NCBI RefSeq assembly: GCF_024168645.1
Contig: NZ_JALJWF010000001.1
Span: forward strand, 1,355,001-1,419,000
Source of the DNA: Pseudomonas sp. GGS8
Lineage (GTDB): Bacteria > Pseudomonadota > Gammaproteobacteria > Pseudomonadales > Pseudomonadaceae
Direction of reading: 5' to 3'
DNA: 64,000 nucleotides
Shown here: in pieces, positions 1 through 9,445 of the stretch
Layout of the letters: each line of letters begins with the position of its first letter
How positions within the stretch are numbered: the stretch's first letter is position 1
Notes under the pieces: model-generated
The model's database searches: none
Seen by the model: only the letters and a program-made list of their open reading frames with translations
What the model was told of the DNA's origin: nothing
Position numbers and translations under genes: made by a program

Positions 1-131
1 GACTTATCATTCGGATTATATACCCACAAAGCCTCGCCAAGGGTTTCCTCACGATCAAAAATAGAAATACCTCCCAACCAATACAACAGTGTCGGCTCGA
101 AAGGAAGATCATACATAGGCCACTTTAACAT
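1..131 (-). CDS. Probable Rhs immunity protein, 5' part only (runs off the window)
   Basis: Reading the minus strand from an ATG at 131, an open frame of 43 codons runs to the window edge without a stop, beginning MLKWPMYDLPFEPTLLYWLG. The ATG lies 11 nt after the stop of the rhs gene, and an AGGA that overlaps that stop sits about 9 nt upstream of it, so the two genes look translationally linked. A small gene directly after an Rhs toxin tip is normally the cognate immunity gene. That role is inferred from position only: the visible part matches no family I know, and base composition is as AT-rich as the toxin tip. Confidence 0.6.
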   Translation of the reverse strand, partial: MLKWPMYDLPFEPTLLYWLGGISIFDREETLGEALWVYNPNDK

Positions 132-142
132 TTTCACTTATC

Positions 143-3100
143 CTAATCTGGGAATGCAGTATAGGGTTTAACTACACCACCTTGACGAAACCTAACCTCT
201 GAATAATTTAACTCATCTATATATTTCGGGTTTTGTAAATCCTTTTTATTAGGCTTATACCCTCTACCGCCACCCGGCATTTCTCTCCTTACAACGGGAT
301 CCCCTGATTGAGTAAAACCCGTGGGAGCTGGAGGCTTTCGACTCATTCTAGAAACAGCATCATTTATTGCATGCATCTGGAGCAACCAGCTTTTAAACTG
401 GGAACTGGGGTTAATCTTCTCCTTTTTGCCTTTCTTTGTTGGGTGACTGCCATCAATAGATCTCTGCTTTAGCGCTTTGCCAGGTATTTCCGGATTATGT
501 TTTGCCACGGTGTGCATGCCGTACTTTTTCTCAAACTCTATGACCCGCCTCTTAGCATTTGCTTCAGCCAACTCATCAATCCGCGCCCTCCGCTGATCAC
601 CTGTCAGCTTCGGCAGCGGCGGCTCACCCTCATCAACCCCAACGCCAGTCGTATCATCCGGTGCCCCACACCCCGGCTTATTCGGCGGCGGGCAATTCCC
701 GCTCAACCCCAACGGATCAACCCACCCCGTCGGGTTCGGCGTGTACTGGTACTGGTTCAGCCCGCCCGCTAACTTGATCGGATCCGGCGTCAGATACCGA
801 CCAACCTCCGGATCATAGTATCGATGCCGGTTGTAGTGCAGGCCGCTCTCGGCGTCGAAGTATTGGCCCTGAAACCGTAACGGTTGTTCAAGTTGCTCGC
901 CCCCGCCGAATGTTTGGCGCGTGACTTTGCCGTAGGCGTTGTACTTTGCCGACCAGACAATCTCGCCACCGAAATCCGTCAGTTCCTGCGGTGTACCGAG
1001 ATGATCGAGTTGGTAGTAGAACGGGCAAGCCTTGCGCGGGCCTTTGCCGTCGAGCATGGCCAGCGGGCGGAAGCTGCCCGGTTCGTAGACGTAGCTGCGG
1101 TAATGCTCCTTGCAGCTTTCAGCGACGACTTGGTCGCCCTGCCAGAAGAACTCGGTGGTTTTGCCGTCGACGGTTTTGCTGATGCGGCGGCCGAAGGCAT
1201 CGTAGCGGTAGCTTGAGCAACGACCGTCCGGCGTGGTGACGCCGATCAGCCGATGCTGGCAGTCATAGCGGTACTCGGTGACGAGTTTCTGCCCGGTGCC
1301 GCGACGTTCGCGGATGAGGTTGCCGAAGGCGTCGTAGTCGTAATGGCAGTCGCCTTGCATGAGCAGGCGATTACCCAGCACCTTCGCGGCGCCGGGGCGG
1401 TCCTGCATCAGCAGGTTGCCGGCCGGGTCGTGGGCGAAGGTTTCCGGTGGGTCGTCGCGGGTGTGGCGCACCCGCGTCAGGCGGTTGAGTGCGTCGTAGT
1501 AATAGTTGCGCTGGCCATGACGGCTGTCGGCGATGCTCGCCAGGTTGCCGTTGACGGCGTAGCTGTAGTGGCGCAAGTACAGCGGTTTGGTTGACTGGTT
1601 GATCGCGTGGGCTTGCAACCGGCCTTGTTCGTCGTAGTGGTACTGGCTGGTCAGCTGTCCTTGCTGGCGTTGCTGTTCGCGGCCGAAGACGAATTGGTGG
1701 CTGGTGAGCCGTGCGCCGTTAAGGTCGATAGCCGTGAGCGCGCCGCCCTTGGCGTGGTGGTAATCGAGTTTGCTGCCGTCCGGCAGGCGCAGGCGGTTGA
1801 GCTGGCCGCAGGCGTCGTAGCCATAGCGCAGGGTGCCCCAGCCCTGATGCTCGGTGATCAGCCGGTCCTGCTGGTCGTACTCGAACTCCAGCGGGTGATC
1901 GTGGCCGTCGTCGACGCCGGTCAGTCGGCCCAGCGAGTCGTAGCGGTATTCGACCTGGATGCCATCGGGCAACGTTTTGACCAGCAACCGTCCGGCCGAA
2001 TCCCGCTCATAAGCCGTCACCAGCTGCGAGCCGTCGTCGCCGAACTCGGTTTTTTCCAGCAGGTGGCCATTGAGGTCGTAGACGTAGGCGGTGCGGCGGC
2101 CGTCGAAACCGGTTTCCTGTCGGATCAGGCCGTTGGGCGTGTAGTCCAGGCTATATTTTTCGCCGGACTCGTTTTCGATTTCCGTGAGCAGTAGCTGCGC
2201 GTTGTCGTAGCGGTATTGGAGCTGGGTGCCATCGGGGTTGATCCGGCGGCTGACCAGGTGCAAATCGTCGACGTATTCGTAACGGGTGACGCGGCCCAGT
2301 TCGTCGCGTTCGGCGGTGATCTTGCCGTAGGCGTTGTAGCTGAACGCGCGCGTGGCGCCGTTGGGTAGCGTCGTCTGGATCAGTCGGCCGACGGCGTCCC
2401 ATTGGTACTGGGTGACCGCACCGTGTTCGTCCTGACGAGTAAGCTGCCGCCCCAGCACATCGTAGGAAAACCGCCGCTGACCACCGTCCGGCAAGGTTTC
2501 TTCGAGCAGTTGCCCCAAGCCATTCCAGACAAACACATGCCGGCTGGTGTCCGGGTAACGGATCGACAGCAACTGACCGTTGTCGTCGTAGTGATAATGG
2601 GTGACCTGGCCCTCCGGATCGGTCGCTTCGGTGACATCACCCTGGGCATTGCGCCGATATTTCCACACCGCTTTGCCGCAATAGCGCGCATACAGGAAAC
2701 CGTTGCGGTATTCGTAGGACGTCGGTTCGTCTTCCGGCGGAATCAGCGCCACCAACCGTCCGACGTCGTCATAGCGGTATTCGGTGACAGCCCCCAACGG
2801 ATCCTGCTCGGCGACCAACCGGCCCTGCTCGTCATAGGCCTTGAGGTGTTCGCCGCCGTCCAGTTCGACCTTGCGCACCAGTCGCGCTCGGTCGTCGTGG
2901 ACGTAAACCTCTTCGCTGCCATCGATGTTCTGGACCGTGACGCTGCCCTGATCGTCCCAGACATAACGCGTGTCCATCTGCGCAAACGACGCCCAGTGCC
3001 GGATGCAACGCGCCGCCTTGCCAGACCGTTCCCACTCCCAGAAGAAACTCGCGCCACCGGCCAGTTGCCGCTGCAAAATTACGTGGTTGTCGTCGTAGTC

Positions 3101-4927
3101 GTAACGCTCGCTTTCGCCGGCGGCGTTGCTCGCTTCGATCAGTTGATCGCGTTCGTCGTAGTGGTAACTGACCAAGGTTTGTTCGGTGTGCCACGCCTCG
3201 GCGAGGGTCTGGGCCGGACGAAAACACTGGTAATCGACGGCGATCAGATGAGCGCGGTCATAACGCAACAGCAAGGCGCGGCCGGCACCGTTGTCGAGGC
3301 GCTGGATGCGTTCCTGGCGGTCGCGGGTGATGCGCAATCGGTTGTCGTACGCGTCGCTGATTGCCGTCAGCCGACCGCTATGAAAGTGGTAGAACCGCGT
3401 GTCGTCGCCAGCCTGGGCGAGGATCAGTTCCTCGGGGTCATCGCCGAGATAAATCGCCGCGCGCGACAGGCTGTTGTGGATCGCCGGGCGTTCGCTGCTC
3501 GGCAATGGAAACGTCGTGCGGCGGTTTTCGTGGTCGATCCAGATGACCGTGTCGCTGTCGATTTCCAGCCGATGGGCGAGCGAATGACTCCAGCCAAAGC
3601 CCAGGCCACAGTCGATCTCGGCGGCGCTGGTGCGGTAGAGCCGGGTGAAGTCGAACGGCAGGAGGCCGTCCAGCGAACCGTCGGTGAGGGTCAGCAGTTC
3701 TTCGCCGGTGACCATCGACACCGGGCAGCCGTTCTTGCAGGTGGACGGCACGCACGTGGCGCTGTCGCCGTTGGGATTTTTCGCCTGATCCGGGGAGTCG
3801 TCGTGGTGTTCGTCTTTTTTCAGCGTGGTATTGCGTTTGGCATCCCAGCGCAGTTGCATCCGACCTTTTTTCAGACCCGCTGCAATGCCACGGGCGGCGA
3901 CTTTTTTGTAGCGGTCGACGTAGCTGATGAAGTTATTGATGATCGTGAACATCGCCTTCACGAGACGCAGAACGGCACTGAGCAACTGCGCGGCTCGATC
4001 AGCCAGACGCATCGTCAAATAGGCGATGCCGGCGCCCGCCCCGGCGAACGTCAGGACGAGGCCAATCAGGATGTCGATCAGCAACTGCACCACCACCATC
4101 GACACCGCTTCGGCGGTTTTGCCGGCGATTTCGCTCGGTGGCAGCATGTCCAGCCACAGGCTGGCGCAACGCACCAGCAGGCACAGCGCTGCTTCGTCAC
4201 TGACTAGCAACTGCGCTTTTTCCATGACATCCGGTGCGGTTTTGGCGAGCTTCTCCAGCTCTGCGGCGCTTTCGCCCAACCGCTCTCCAAACTTCGCCGG
4301 ATCCTTGAGAATGCCCGACAGCAGGCCGATGCTGTCCCACACGCCCTCGATCGCTGCCCAACTGCCCGCGAGCATTCCATTGCCTACAGCCACCGAAGAC
4401 GATTGCGACCACTTCGGCTTGAACGTCTGCCATTCCTCACGCAGCCAGCTGTCGAGTTCCTTCGTCAGGCCATCGTAGGAAGAGAAAAGATCTTCAACGT
4501 GCTGCGCTGTGACTTCGTTGTGAATGTGAATGCGGTAGAACTTGCCGGGTGTACCGGTGAACTGTCCCTTACCGTGTTCATCGAGCGTGACCGGCGTCGA
4601 CTCCCCGCTCTCCTGCGCAATCACATCGACCTGAATATTCCCCACGGGAATGTCATAAACCGATTCGAACTTGCTCTCGATCTCGAGCTTTCCGCCTTTC
4701 GGGCACTGGACGACGGTGGAGAAAAAATCATCGTCGCTGCTGCTGACTGCGGTGCTGGAGCTTCCGAACCGGATGATCCGTTCCATGCCCATCAGCGATG
4801 GCAGATCCACCACATGGCTGGCCTTGTCGGCGGCCTGGTTGAACCAGTGCTTGAGTTGTTCACGGTAGAGGGACAGGGTGTTCGGAAAACTGTCGAGCTC
4901 CTGCTCGATGCGCACAATCTGATCCAT
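143..4927 (-). CDS. Rhs-repeat polymorphic toxin, probable T6SS effector
   Basis: A 1594-residue Rhs protein. Residues 1-395 are a non-repeat N-terminal region with a strongly hydrophobic stretch near 276-306. The cage begins around a Cys-rich segment ending GCPVSMVTGEE (near 395-415) and carries many YD repeats (for example YRYDDVGRL, YRYDSLGRL). The core closes with the conserved RYLTPDPIKLAGG...WVDPLGLS signature, the usual autocleavage site. After it comes a 185-residue tip (1410-1594) encoded by DNA more AT-rich than the core, the expected variable toxin domain. I cannot assign the tip to a family; it is basic, and its His, Arg, Ser and Thr residues would suit a nuclease. No PAAR domain is visible. 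The start overlaps the stop of the DUF4123 gene by 1 nt (TGATG), with GGAG upstream. The delivery partner is presumably the VgrG encoded upstream. Confidence 0.93.
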   Translation of the reverse strand: MDQIVRIEQELDSFPNTLSLYREQLKHWFNQAADKASHVVDLPSLMGMERIIRFGSSSTAVSSSDDDFFSTVVQCPKGGKLEIESKFESVYDIPVGNIQVDVIAQESGESTPVTLDEHGKGQFTGTPGKFYRIHIHNEVTAQHVEDLFSSYDGLTKELDSWLREEWQTFKPKWSQSSSVAVGNGMLAGSWAAIEGVWDSIGLLSGILKDPAKFGERLGESAAELEKLAKTAPDVMEKAQLLVSDEAALCLLVRCASLWLDMLPPSEIAGKTAEAVSMVVVQLLIDILIGLVLTFAGAGAGIAYLTMRLADRAAQLLSAVLRLVKAMFTIINNFISYVDRYKKVAARGIAAGLKKGRMQLRWDAKRNTTLKKDEHHDDSPDQAKNPNGDSATCVPSTCKNGCPVSMVTGEELLTLTDGSLDGLLPFDFTRLYRTSAAEIDCGLGFGWSHSLAHRLEIDSDTVIWIDHENRRTTFPLPSSERPAIHNSLSRAAIYLGDDPEELILAQAGDDTRFYHFHSGRLTAISDAYDNRLRITRDRQERIQRLDNGAGRALLLRYDRAHLIAVDYQCFRPAQTLAEAWHTEQTLVSYHYDERDQLIEASNAAGESERYDYDDNHVILQRQLAGGASFFWEWERSGKAARCIRHWASFAQMDTRYVWDDQGSVTVQNIDGSEEVYVHDDRARLVRKVELDGGEHLKAYDEQGRLVAEQDPLGAVTEYRYDDVGRLVALIPPEDEPTSYEYRNGFLYARYCGKAVWKYRRNAQGDVTEATDPEGQVTHYHYDDNGQLLSIRYPDTSRHVFVWNGLGQLLEETLPDGGQRRFSYDVLGRQLTRQDEHGAVTQYQWDAVGRLIQTTLPNGATRAFSYNAYGKITAERDELGRVTRYEYVDDLHLVSRRINPDGTQLQYRYDNAQLLLTEIENESGEKYSLDYTPNGLIRQETGFDGRRTAYVYDLNGHLLEKTEFGDDGSQLVTAYERDSAGRLLVKTLPDGIQVEYRYDSLGRLTGVDDGHDHPLEFEYDQQDRLITEHQGWGTLRYGYDACGQLNRLRLPDGSKLDYHHAKGGALTAIDLNGARLTSHQFVFGREQQRQQGQLTSQYHYDEQGRLQAHAINQSTKPLYLRHYSYAVNGNLASIADSRHGQRNYYYDALNRLTRVRHTRDDPPETFAHDPAGNLLMQDRPGAAKVLGNRLLMQGDCHYDYDAFGNLIRERRGTGQKLVTEYRYDCQHRLIGVTTPDGRCSSYRYDAFGRRISKTVDGKTTEFFWQGDQVVAESCKEHYRSYVYEPGSFRPLAMLDGKGPRKACPFYYQLDHLGTPQELTDFGGEIVWSAKYNAYGKVTRQTFGGGEQLEQPLRFQGQYFDAESGLHYNRHRYYDPEVGRYLTPDPIKLAGGLNQYQYTPNPTGWVDPLGLSGNCPPPNKPGCGAPDDTTGVGVDEGEPPLPKLTGDQRRARIDELAEANAKRRVIEFEKKYGMHTVAKHNPEIPGKALKQRSIDGSHPTKKGKKEKINPSSQFKSWLLQMHAINDAVSRMSRKPPAPTGFTQSGDPVVRREMPGGGRGYKPNKKDLQNPKYIDELNYSEVRFRQGGVVKPYTAFPD

Positions 4928-5664
4928 CAGTTCAGCTCCGCCATCAGGTAATCCACCAACGCTTGTTTCGGTGCATGGGGCAGGTCCGACGCCTCAAGAA
5001 AACTCGCGACCTTGTGCCGCAAAACACTTTCGGAAAACGCTTCAAACAGGTCTGGGCGGTCTTCGCTCAACCACTTCAGCAGGTTGTTGATGTGTGTTGT
5101 CGCGGACTCGGTGGCGAGGTGTTTGAGCAGCGATTCAGAAACTTCCCACCAAGGGAAAACCCTGGCGGTTTTAAGCGCACTGCCACCGACTTCAAAGGCT
5201 TGGCCATTGATCAGGCAGCGCCCGATCACCGGCATCAGTTGCGCGGCATCAACCTCGGCAGACTGCAGAATCGGCAGCCAATAACGCCCATCCCAATAGC
5301 GAAAAAACACCGCGTTGCCATTGGGCATCAGGACTTGTGTAAGGCTGCGCAAATGCTCGACCAGCGCGTCTTGAGTGGCAGAAGAAACCGCCAGCCAACC
5401 CCAATCGCGGGACTCAGCGGCGGCGACCCACTCCAGAAACTCACTGTCAGCGGCGACGATTCCGACATAGGGCATCACCGCTTCCCACTCGGCGTAGGCA
5501 GTGCCGGCCCAGATCGGGCTTGGCGCTTGTGCAGTGATCGAGCACTGCCAGGCTTTCAGCGGTTCAGCGGCACTGGCGCCGCTGAAAATCGCGAACAGTT
5601 GCTCCGACGGTTGCAGTGGCTGGCGTTCCAGCCAGGCGCGAGGGGACAGGACATCAGGCGGCAC
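4927..5664 (-). CDS. DUF4123 adaptor protein for VgrG/Rhs loading
   Basis: About 245 residues with the DUF4123 pattern: an N-terminal segment LSPRAWLERQ...LFAIFSGASA, a central PYVGIVAADSEFLEWV...WGWLAVSS stretch, the VLMPNGNAVFFRYWDGRYWLP core, and a helical C-terminus. DUF4123 proteins act as chaperones that mount a T6SS effector on its cognate VgrG. The frame stays open far upstream inside vgrG, so the start is a judgement: GTG at 5664 lies 8 nt after AAGGA and gives a short overlap with the vgrG stop; GTG at 5670 is the alternative. Its position between vgrG and rhs, overlapping both, supports a role as the dedicated adaptor of this effector. Confidence 0.85.
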   Translation of the reverse strand: MPPDVLSPRAWLERQPLQPSEQLFAIFSGASAAEPLKAWQCSITAQAPSPIWAGTAYAEWEAVMPYVGIVAADSEFLEWVAAAESRDWGWLAVSSATQDALVEHLRSLTQVLMPNGNAVFFRYWDGRYWLPILQSAEVDAAQLMPVIGRCLINGQAFEVGGSALKTARVFPWWEVSESLLKHLATESATTHINNLLKWLSEDRPDLFEAFSESVLRHKVASFLEASDLPHAPKQALVDYLMAELN

Positions 5665-7672
5665 AGACACCGTCCTTGCAGCGCTCGCACTCTTCGCAGA
5701 ACGGCGCGTCGCTTTGCAGGCTGAGAATCTGCGCGGCACTGAGCAGCGCCGCCGGGGCGGCTGCGAGTTTCAATGGCACATCCGGCAAGCTCGGTACTGA
5801 AGCCATGGCCGCCATCGGTGCGCCGCCGACCTGAATCGGCACGCTGCTGAAAATTCCGCCGGGGCCGATGCTGATCCACTGCCCGCCCGCCTGAATGGTC
5901 GCGCTGGCGCCGCCGTCGATGACCACTTGCTGGCCGGCGCTGACGTGGAATTGCTGACTGGCGTTGAGGGCCTGACTGGTCACGCGAATGTGTCGGTCAC
6001 CGACCACCACCAGGTGATCGTCCCGCCGCACTTCGGTCTGGCGTTGAGCGTGGGTGATGCGCTTTTCGTCGGACTTCAACTCATGGCGGGCGGTGCCGGT
6101 GACGACGATGCTGCGCTGGTTATCGACCTGCACCTGTTGATCGTTCAGCACGTGCTGAGTCCAGTTTCGCTGGGCGCGCAGATAGATTTCCTCGGCGCCC
6201 TTACGATCCTCGATGCGCACTTCGTTGTAACCGCCGCCACCGGGACTGCTTTGGCTGCGGAAGATGCTGCGGGTCTTGTCGGCCGGCAGATCGAGGGGCA
6301 CCGGCGTCGCAGCGTTGGGCAGACAACCCATCAGCAGCGGTTTGTCGGCATCGGCATCGATAAACCCCACCAACACTTCCATGCCGACGCGAGGAATCAA
6401 CACGCTGCCGTAACGGTCGTGAGCCCAACCTGTGGCTACGCGCAGCCAGCAGCTGGAGTGTTCGTTGAGCTGACCGTCGCGGTCCCAGGCGAGCTGAACC
6501 TTGACCCGACCGTACTCGTCGCAATGGATTTCGCTGTCAGCCGGGCCGGTGACCACGGCGGGTTGATAGCCGAGCATCCGTGGTTTTTCCGGCCCCAGCG
6601 GTGGGCGAAAAGAAACGTCCCACGGCGTCGCCAGAAAGGTATTGCGGTAGCCCTGGAAATCATCCGGGCTGTCGCTGGTGGCCGACTCCTCCAGCACTTG
6701 CGGCTGACGGCCACGGTGTTCGATTTCGGTGATCAGCCACAGGTCATTCCACGTCTGACGCGGGTGTTCGGCCAGGTGTAGGAAATGCCCGCTGACCAAA
6801 GCGGATTCGTCACCTCGACCTTCGGCCTGACGGTAATCCGCGCCGTGCCGCTCCAGCGCTCGTTGAGTCAGGTGTTTGCCGTGTTCACGGTCAGTGAATT
6901 GGCCGGGGAAGTGGTAGTCCTCCAGCACTGGCCGCTGTTCGCTGTCGAGGCGGCTTTCGAGTTGCAAACGCGGTTTCTGGAAGTCGTAGTCCCGACGGGT
7001 GACTGCGGTGGTGCGGGTTTCCAGCCGTACATTGAAACGCTTGATCGCCGGTGCATCCGCGGCCATCCCGCTGCCCGGCAGATACAGCGTCGGCTCGGGC
7101 AGTCGGGGGAAAATTGTCTGGTCATCGCCAAACACCAGCAGATGCCCGTCGAGGCTGTGCTGAAAGTGGTAGTGGATGCCGACCTCGGCACACAAGCGCT
7201 GGATGAACGCCAGATCGCTTTCGGCGTATTGCACGCAGTACTCGCGATCGGGGTAGTCGCTGCCGAGCCGGAACTCGAAGGCATCGCGCTGGATGCCATG
7301 GTCTTTGAGGATTCGCGCGACGATCGCCGGCACGCTTTTATGCTGGAAAATCCGCTGATTGATACGCCGCCCGAGGTACGTCAGGCGCGGTACCAGACTG
7401 ATCTGGTAGCCCGTCAGACGGTGTCCGGAATCGCTCTGGCCGACGCGAAAAATCTGACCATGAATACCGGAGCCTTGCGCATCGAAACTCAGAAACGCCT
7501 GACGATGCAGCAGGCTTTCGAGCTCTATGTCGGGCCGCTCGCTAACCAGTTCCAGGTCAAAACGGTAGGGTTGGCTGATGGCTTCCTTGCCCGTGAACTC
7601 AAGCACCTTGAGCTCATTCTGGACGCCGTCGAGGGTCAACGTGAAACGCGGTTGATTGGCAGGCGCGAACAT
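5654..7672 (-). CDS. vgrG: VgrG, type VI secretion spike protein
   Basis: A 672-residue VgrG/TssI. The N-terminal half is the gp27-like Rhs_Vgr domain (FTLTLDGVQNELKVLEFTG; later EYCVQYAESDLAFIQRLCAE). It is followed by the gp5-like OB fold (VTGPADSEIHCDEYGRVKVQ, then HSSCWLRVATGWAHDRYG) and the RVGMEVLVGFIDADADKPL signature. The C-terminal needle shows alternating-residue beta repeats. It forms the trimeric puncturing tip of the T6SS tube. The last 15 residues are unusual: four cysteines (659, 662, 665, 670) in CEECERCKDGVC, perhaps a metal site or adaptor-docking tail. It is first in the vgrG-DUF4123-rhs operon. No other T6SS structural genes are in the window, so this is an orphan vgrG island. 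Confidence 0.95.
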   Translation of the reverse strand: MFAPANQPRFTLTLDGVQNELKVLEFTGKEAISQPYRFDLELVSERPDIELESLLHRQAFLSFDAQGSGIHGQIFRVGQSDSGHRLTGYQISLVPRLTYLGRRINQRIFQHKSVPAIVARILKDHGIQRDAFEFRLGSDYPDREYCVQYAESDLAFIQRLCAEVGIHYHFQHSLDGHLLVFGDDQTIFPRLPEPTLYLPGSGMAADAPAIKRFNVRLETRTTAVTRRDYDFQKPRLQLESRLDSEQRPVLEDYHFPGQFTDREHGKHLTQRALERHGADYRQAEGRGDESALVSGHFLHLAEHPRQTWNDLWLITEIEHRGRQPQVLEESATSDSPDDFQGYRNTFLATPWDVSFRPPLGPEKPRMLGYQPAVVTGPADSEIHCDEYGRVKVQLAWDRDGQLNEHSSCWLRVATGWAHDRYGSVLIPRVGMEVLVGFIDADADKPLLMGCLPNAATPVPLDLPADKTRSIFRSQSSPGGGGYNEVRIEDRKGAEEIYLRAQRNWTQHVLNDQQVQVDNQRSIVVTGTARHELKSDEKRITHAQRQTEVRRDDHLVVVGDRHIRVTSQALNASQQFHVSAGQQVVIDGGASATIQAGGQWISIGPGGIFSSVPIQVGGAPMAAMASVPSLPDVPLKLAAAPAALLSAAQILSLQSDAPFCEECERCKDGVCAA

Positions 7673-7882
7673 CCGATGTGTCTCTGCAGAATGAAGGCGG
7701 GCGATTCTGCATGAGCGACAAGGGCTGTTGATGGAGGGACAGGGAAATCAGATTCTCCCTACTTTTTTAGGGATTTTTCCTTCAAAAATCGGAATAAAGC
7801 ACTACAGACATTCCCTCAAAAGCGACCCCGCTCCCACAGAGGAACTTCGATGCTTCGCGCCTTGCGCCAAACGTAAAAGCGC
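7673..7882. other. vgrG leader region, no gene seen
   Basis: About 210 bp upstream of vgrG. It holds an inverted repeat, GCAGAAT at 7686-7692 against ATTCTGC at 7704-7710, 13 nt before the vgrG start; this could be a regulator site or a 5' hairpin. No convincing promoter hexamers and no coding frame with a ribosome binding site were seen. Confidence 0.3.
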
Positions 7883-7922
7883 AAAAAAAACGGCCCGCCT
7901 CCAAAAGGAAGCGGACCGTTTT
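7883..7922 (-). terminator. Rho-independent terminator after putP
   Basis: An imperfect stem of about 14 bp (AACGGCCCGCCTCC against GGAAGCGGACCGTT) with an AAAA loop, flanked on the putP-distal side by eight A residues, which read as a U tract in the putP transcript. It begins about 40 nt after the putP stop. The T run on the other side means it could also stop transcription arriving from the left. Confidence 0.8.
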
Positions 7923-7960
7923 CATGTTCAGCGAAAGGTCAGAGCATCAGCTCATCCCCC

Positions 7961-9445
7961 TCACTGGTTCAGGCGGAAATCCTTCTCGGCCGCGGCAAAG
8001 CGCAGCAACATGCCGCTGGTCGGCGCGCCCATTTTGCTGACGATGTAGATCGCCAGGCTGGCGAAGATGAACCCAGGAATGATTTCGTACAGGCCCAGCA
8101 GTTCGAAGTGTTTCCAGACGATCACAGTGATCGCGCCCACCAGGATGCCGGCCAGTGCGCCGTTGCGGGTCATGTTTTTCCAGATCACGGAGATCAGGAC
8201 AACTGGACCGAACGCGGCACCGAAACCTGCCCAGGCGTAGCTGACCAGACCCAGTACACGGTTTTGCGGGTTAGCCGCCAGAGCGATAGCAATCAGCGCA
8301 ACCAGCAGCACCATGGCACGGCCGACCCAGACCAGCTCAACCTGGGAAGCACTTTTACGCAGGAAGGTTTTGTAGAAGTCTTCGGTCAGGGCACTCGAGC
8401 ACACCAGCAATTGGCAGCTCAGGGTACTCATCACCGCCGCCAGAATGGCCGACAGCAACACACCGGCAACCCACGGGTTGAACAGGATTTTCGCCAGTTC
8501 GATGAACACACGCTCGTGGTTTTCGCTCACCGGCAAGGCCAGGGCTGGGTTTGCCGAGAAGTAAGCGATGCCGAAGAATCCTACAGCGACGGTACCGCCC
8601 AGGCACAGGATCATCCAGGTCATGGAGATGCGACGAGCGTTGGCGATCGACTTGACCGAATCCGCCGCCATGAAACGCGCCAGGATGTGCGGCTGGCCGA
8701 AGTAGCCCAAGCCCCAGCCCATCAGCGAAATCACGCCAATGAAGGTGGTGTTTTTCAGCATGTCGAAGTTGCTTGGGTCTTGCGCTTCGATGGCCAGGAA
8801 CGTGGTGTCGATGCCGCCAGTGGCCAGCAGCACGATGATCGGCGTCAGCAACAGGGCGAAGATCATCAGCGTGGCTTGTACGGTGTCGGTCCAGCTCACT
8901 GCCAGGAAACCGCCAACGAAGGTGTAGGCAATCGTCGCCGCAGCACCGGCCCACAGCGCTGTTTCGTAGGACATGCCGAAGGTGCTTTCGAACAGACGGG
9001 CACCAGCCACGATGCCGGACGCGCAGTAGATGGTGAAGAACACCAGGATCACGACCGCGGAGATGATCCGCAGCAGGCCGCTTTTATCTTCGAAACGACT
9101 GGAGAAGTAGTCCGGCAGGGTCAGTGCATCGCCGTTGTGCTCGGTCTGCACGCGCAGACGGCCGGCGACGAACAGCCAGTTCAGGTAAGCACCGACGATC
9201 AGGCCGATGGCAATCCAGCTTTCGGAAAGACCAGACATGTAGATAGCGCCCGGCAGGCCCATCAACAACCAGCCGCTCATGTCGGAAGCACCGGCAGAGA
9301 GTGCGGTCACGACGCTGCCCAGGCTACGACCGCCCAGAATGTAGTCAGAAAGGTTGTTGGTGGAGCGATAGGCCATGAAGCCGATCAGCACCATTGCTGC
9401 GATGTAGATCACGAACGTGATCAGGGTTGGATTGCTTACGCTCAT
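7961..9445 (-). CDS. putP: Sodium/proline symporter PutP
   Basis: A 494-residue inner-membrane symporter of the SSS family that imports proline with Na+. The sequence is almost entirely hydrophobic helices and carries the family landmarks DYILGGRSLGSVVTALSAGASDMSGWLLMG near the N-terminus and the GWGLGYFGQPHILARFMAA stretch centrally. The open frame extends 31 codons further, but ATG at 9445 (MSVSNPTL) gives the usual PutP length and follows a GGGCG ribosome binding site. It is divergent from putA across a 462-bp control region with five GTTGCA motifs, so PutA autorepression probably governs both genes. Confidence 0.96.
   Translation of the reverse strand: MSVSNPTLITFVIYIAAMVLIGFMAYRSTNNLSDYILGGRSLGSVVTALSAGASDMSGWLLMGLPGAIYMSGLSESWIAIGLIVGAYLNWLFVAGRLRVQTEHNGDALTLPDYFSSRFEDKSGLLRIISAVVILVFFTIYCASGIVAGARLFESTFGMSYETALWAGAAATIAYTFVGGFLAVSWTDTVQATLMIFALLLTPIIVLLATGGIDTTFLAIEAQDPSNFDMLKNTTFIGVISLMGWGLGYFGQPHILARFMAADSVKSIANARRISMTWMILCLGGTVAVGFFGIAYFSANPALALPVSENHERVFIELAKILFNPWVAGVLLSAILAAVMSTLSCQLLVCSSALTEDFYKTFLRKSASQVELVWVGRAMVLLVALIAIALAANPQNRVLGLVSYAWAGFGAAFGPVVLISVIWKNMTRNGALAGILVGAITVIVWKHFELLGLYEIIPGFIFASLAIYIVSKMGAPTSGMLLRFAAAEKDFRLNQ

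Noticed and set aside
600..3700. Dense short repeats that could be mistaken for a tandem repeat or CRISPR array
   Set aside because: They are the degenerate YD repeats of the Rhs cage in a continuous coding frame, with no constant repeat unit or spacers.
2402..4207. A 601-codon plus-strand frame inside rhs
   Set aside because: It is the antisense of Rhs repeats, with the same Val/Ala/Asp-rich pattern as other shadows.
7728..8048. A 106-codon plus-strand frame between vgrG and putP
   Set aside because: It crosses the putP terminator and runs into the antisense of putP; composition does not look coding.
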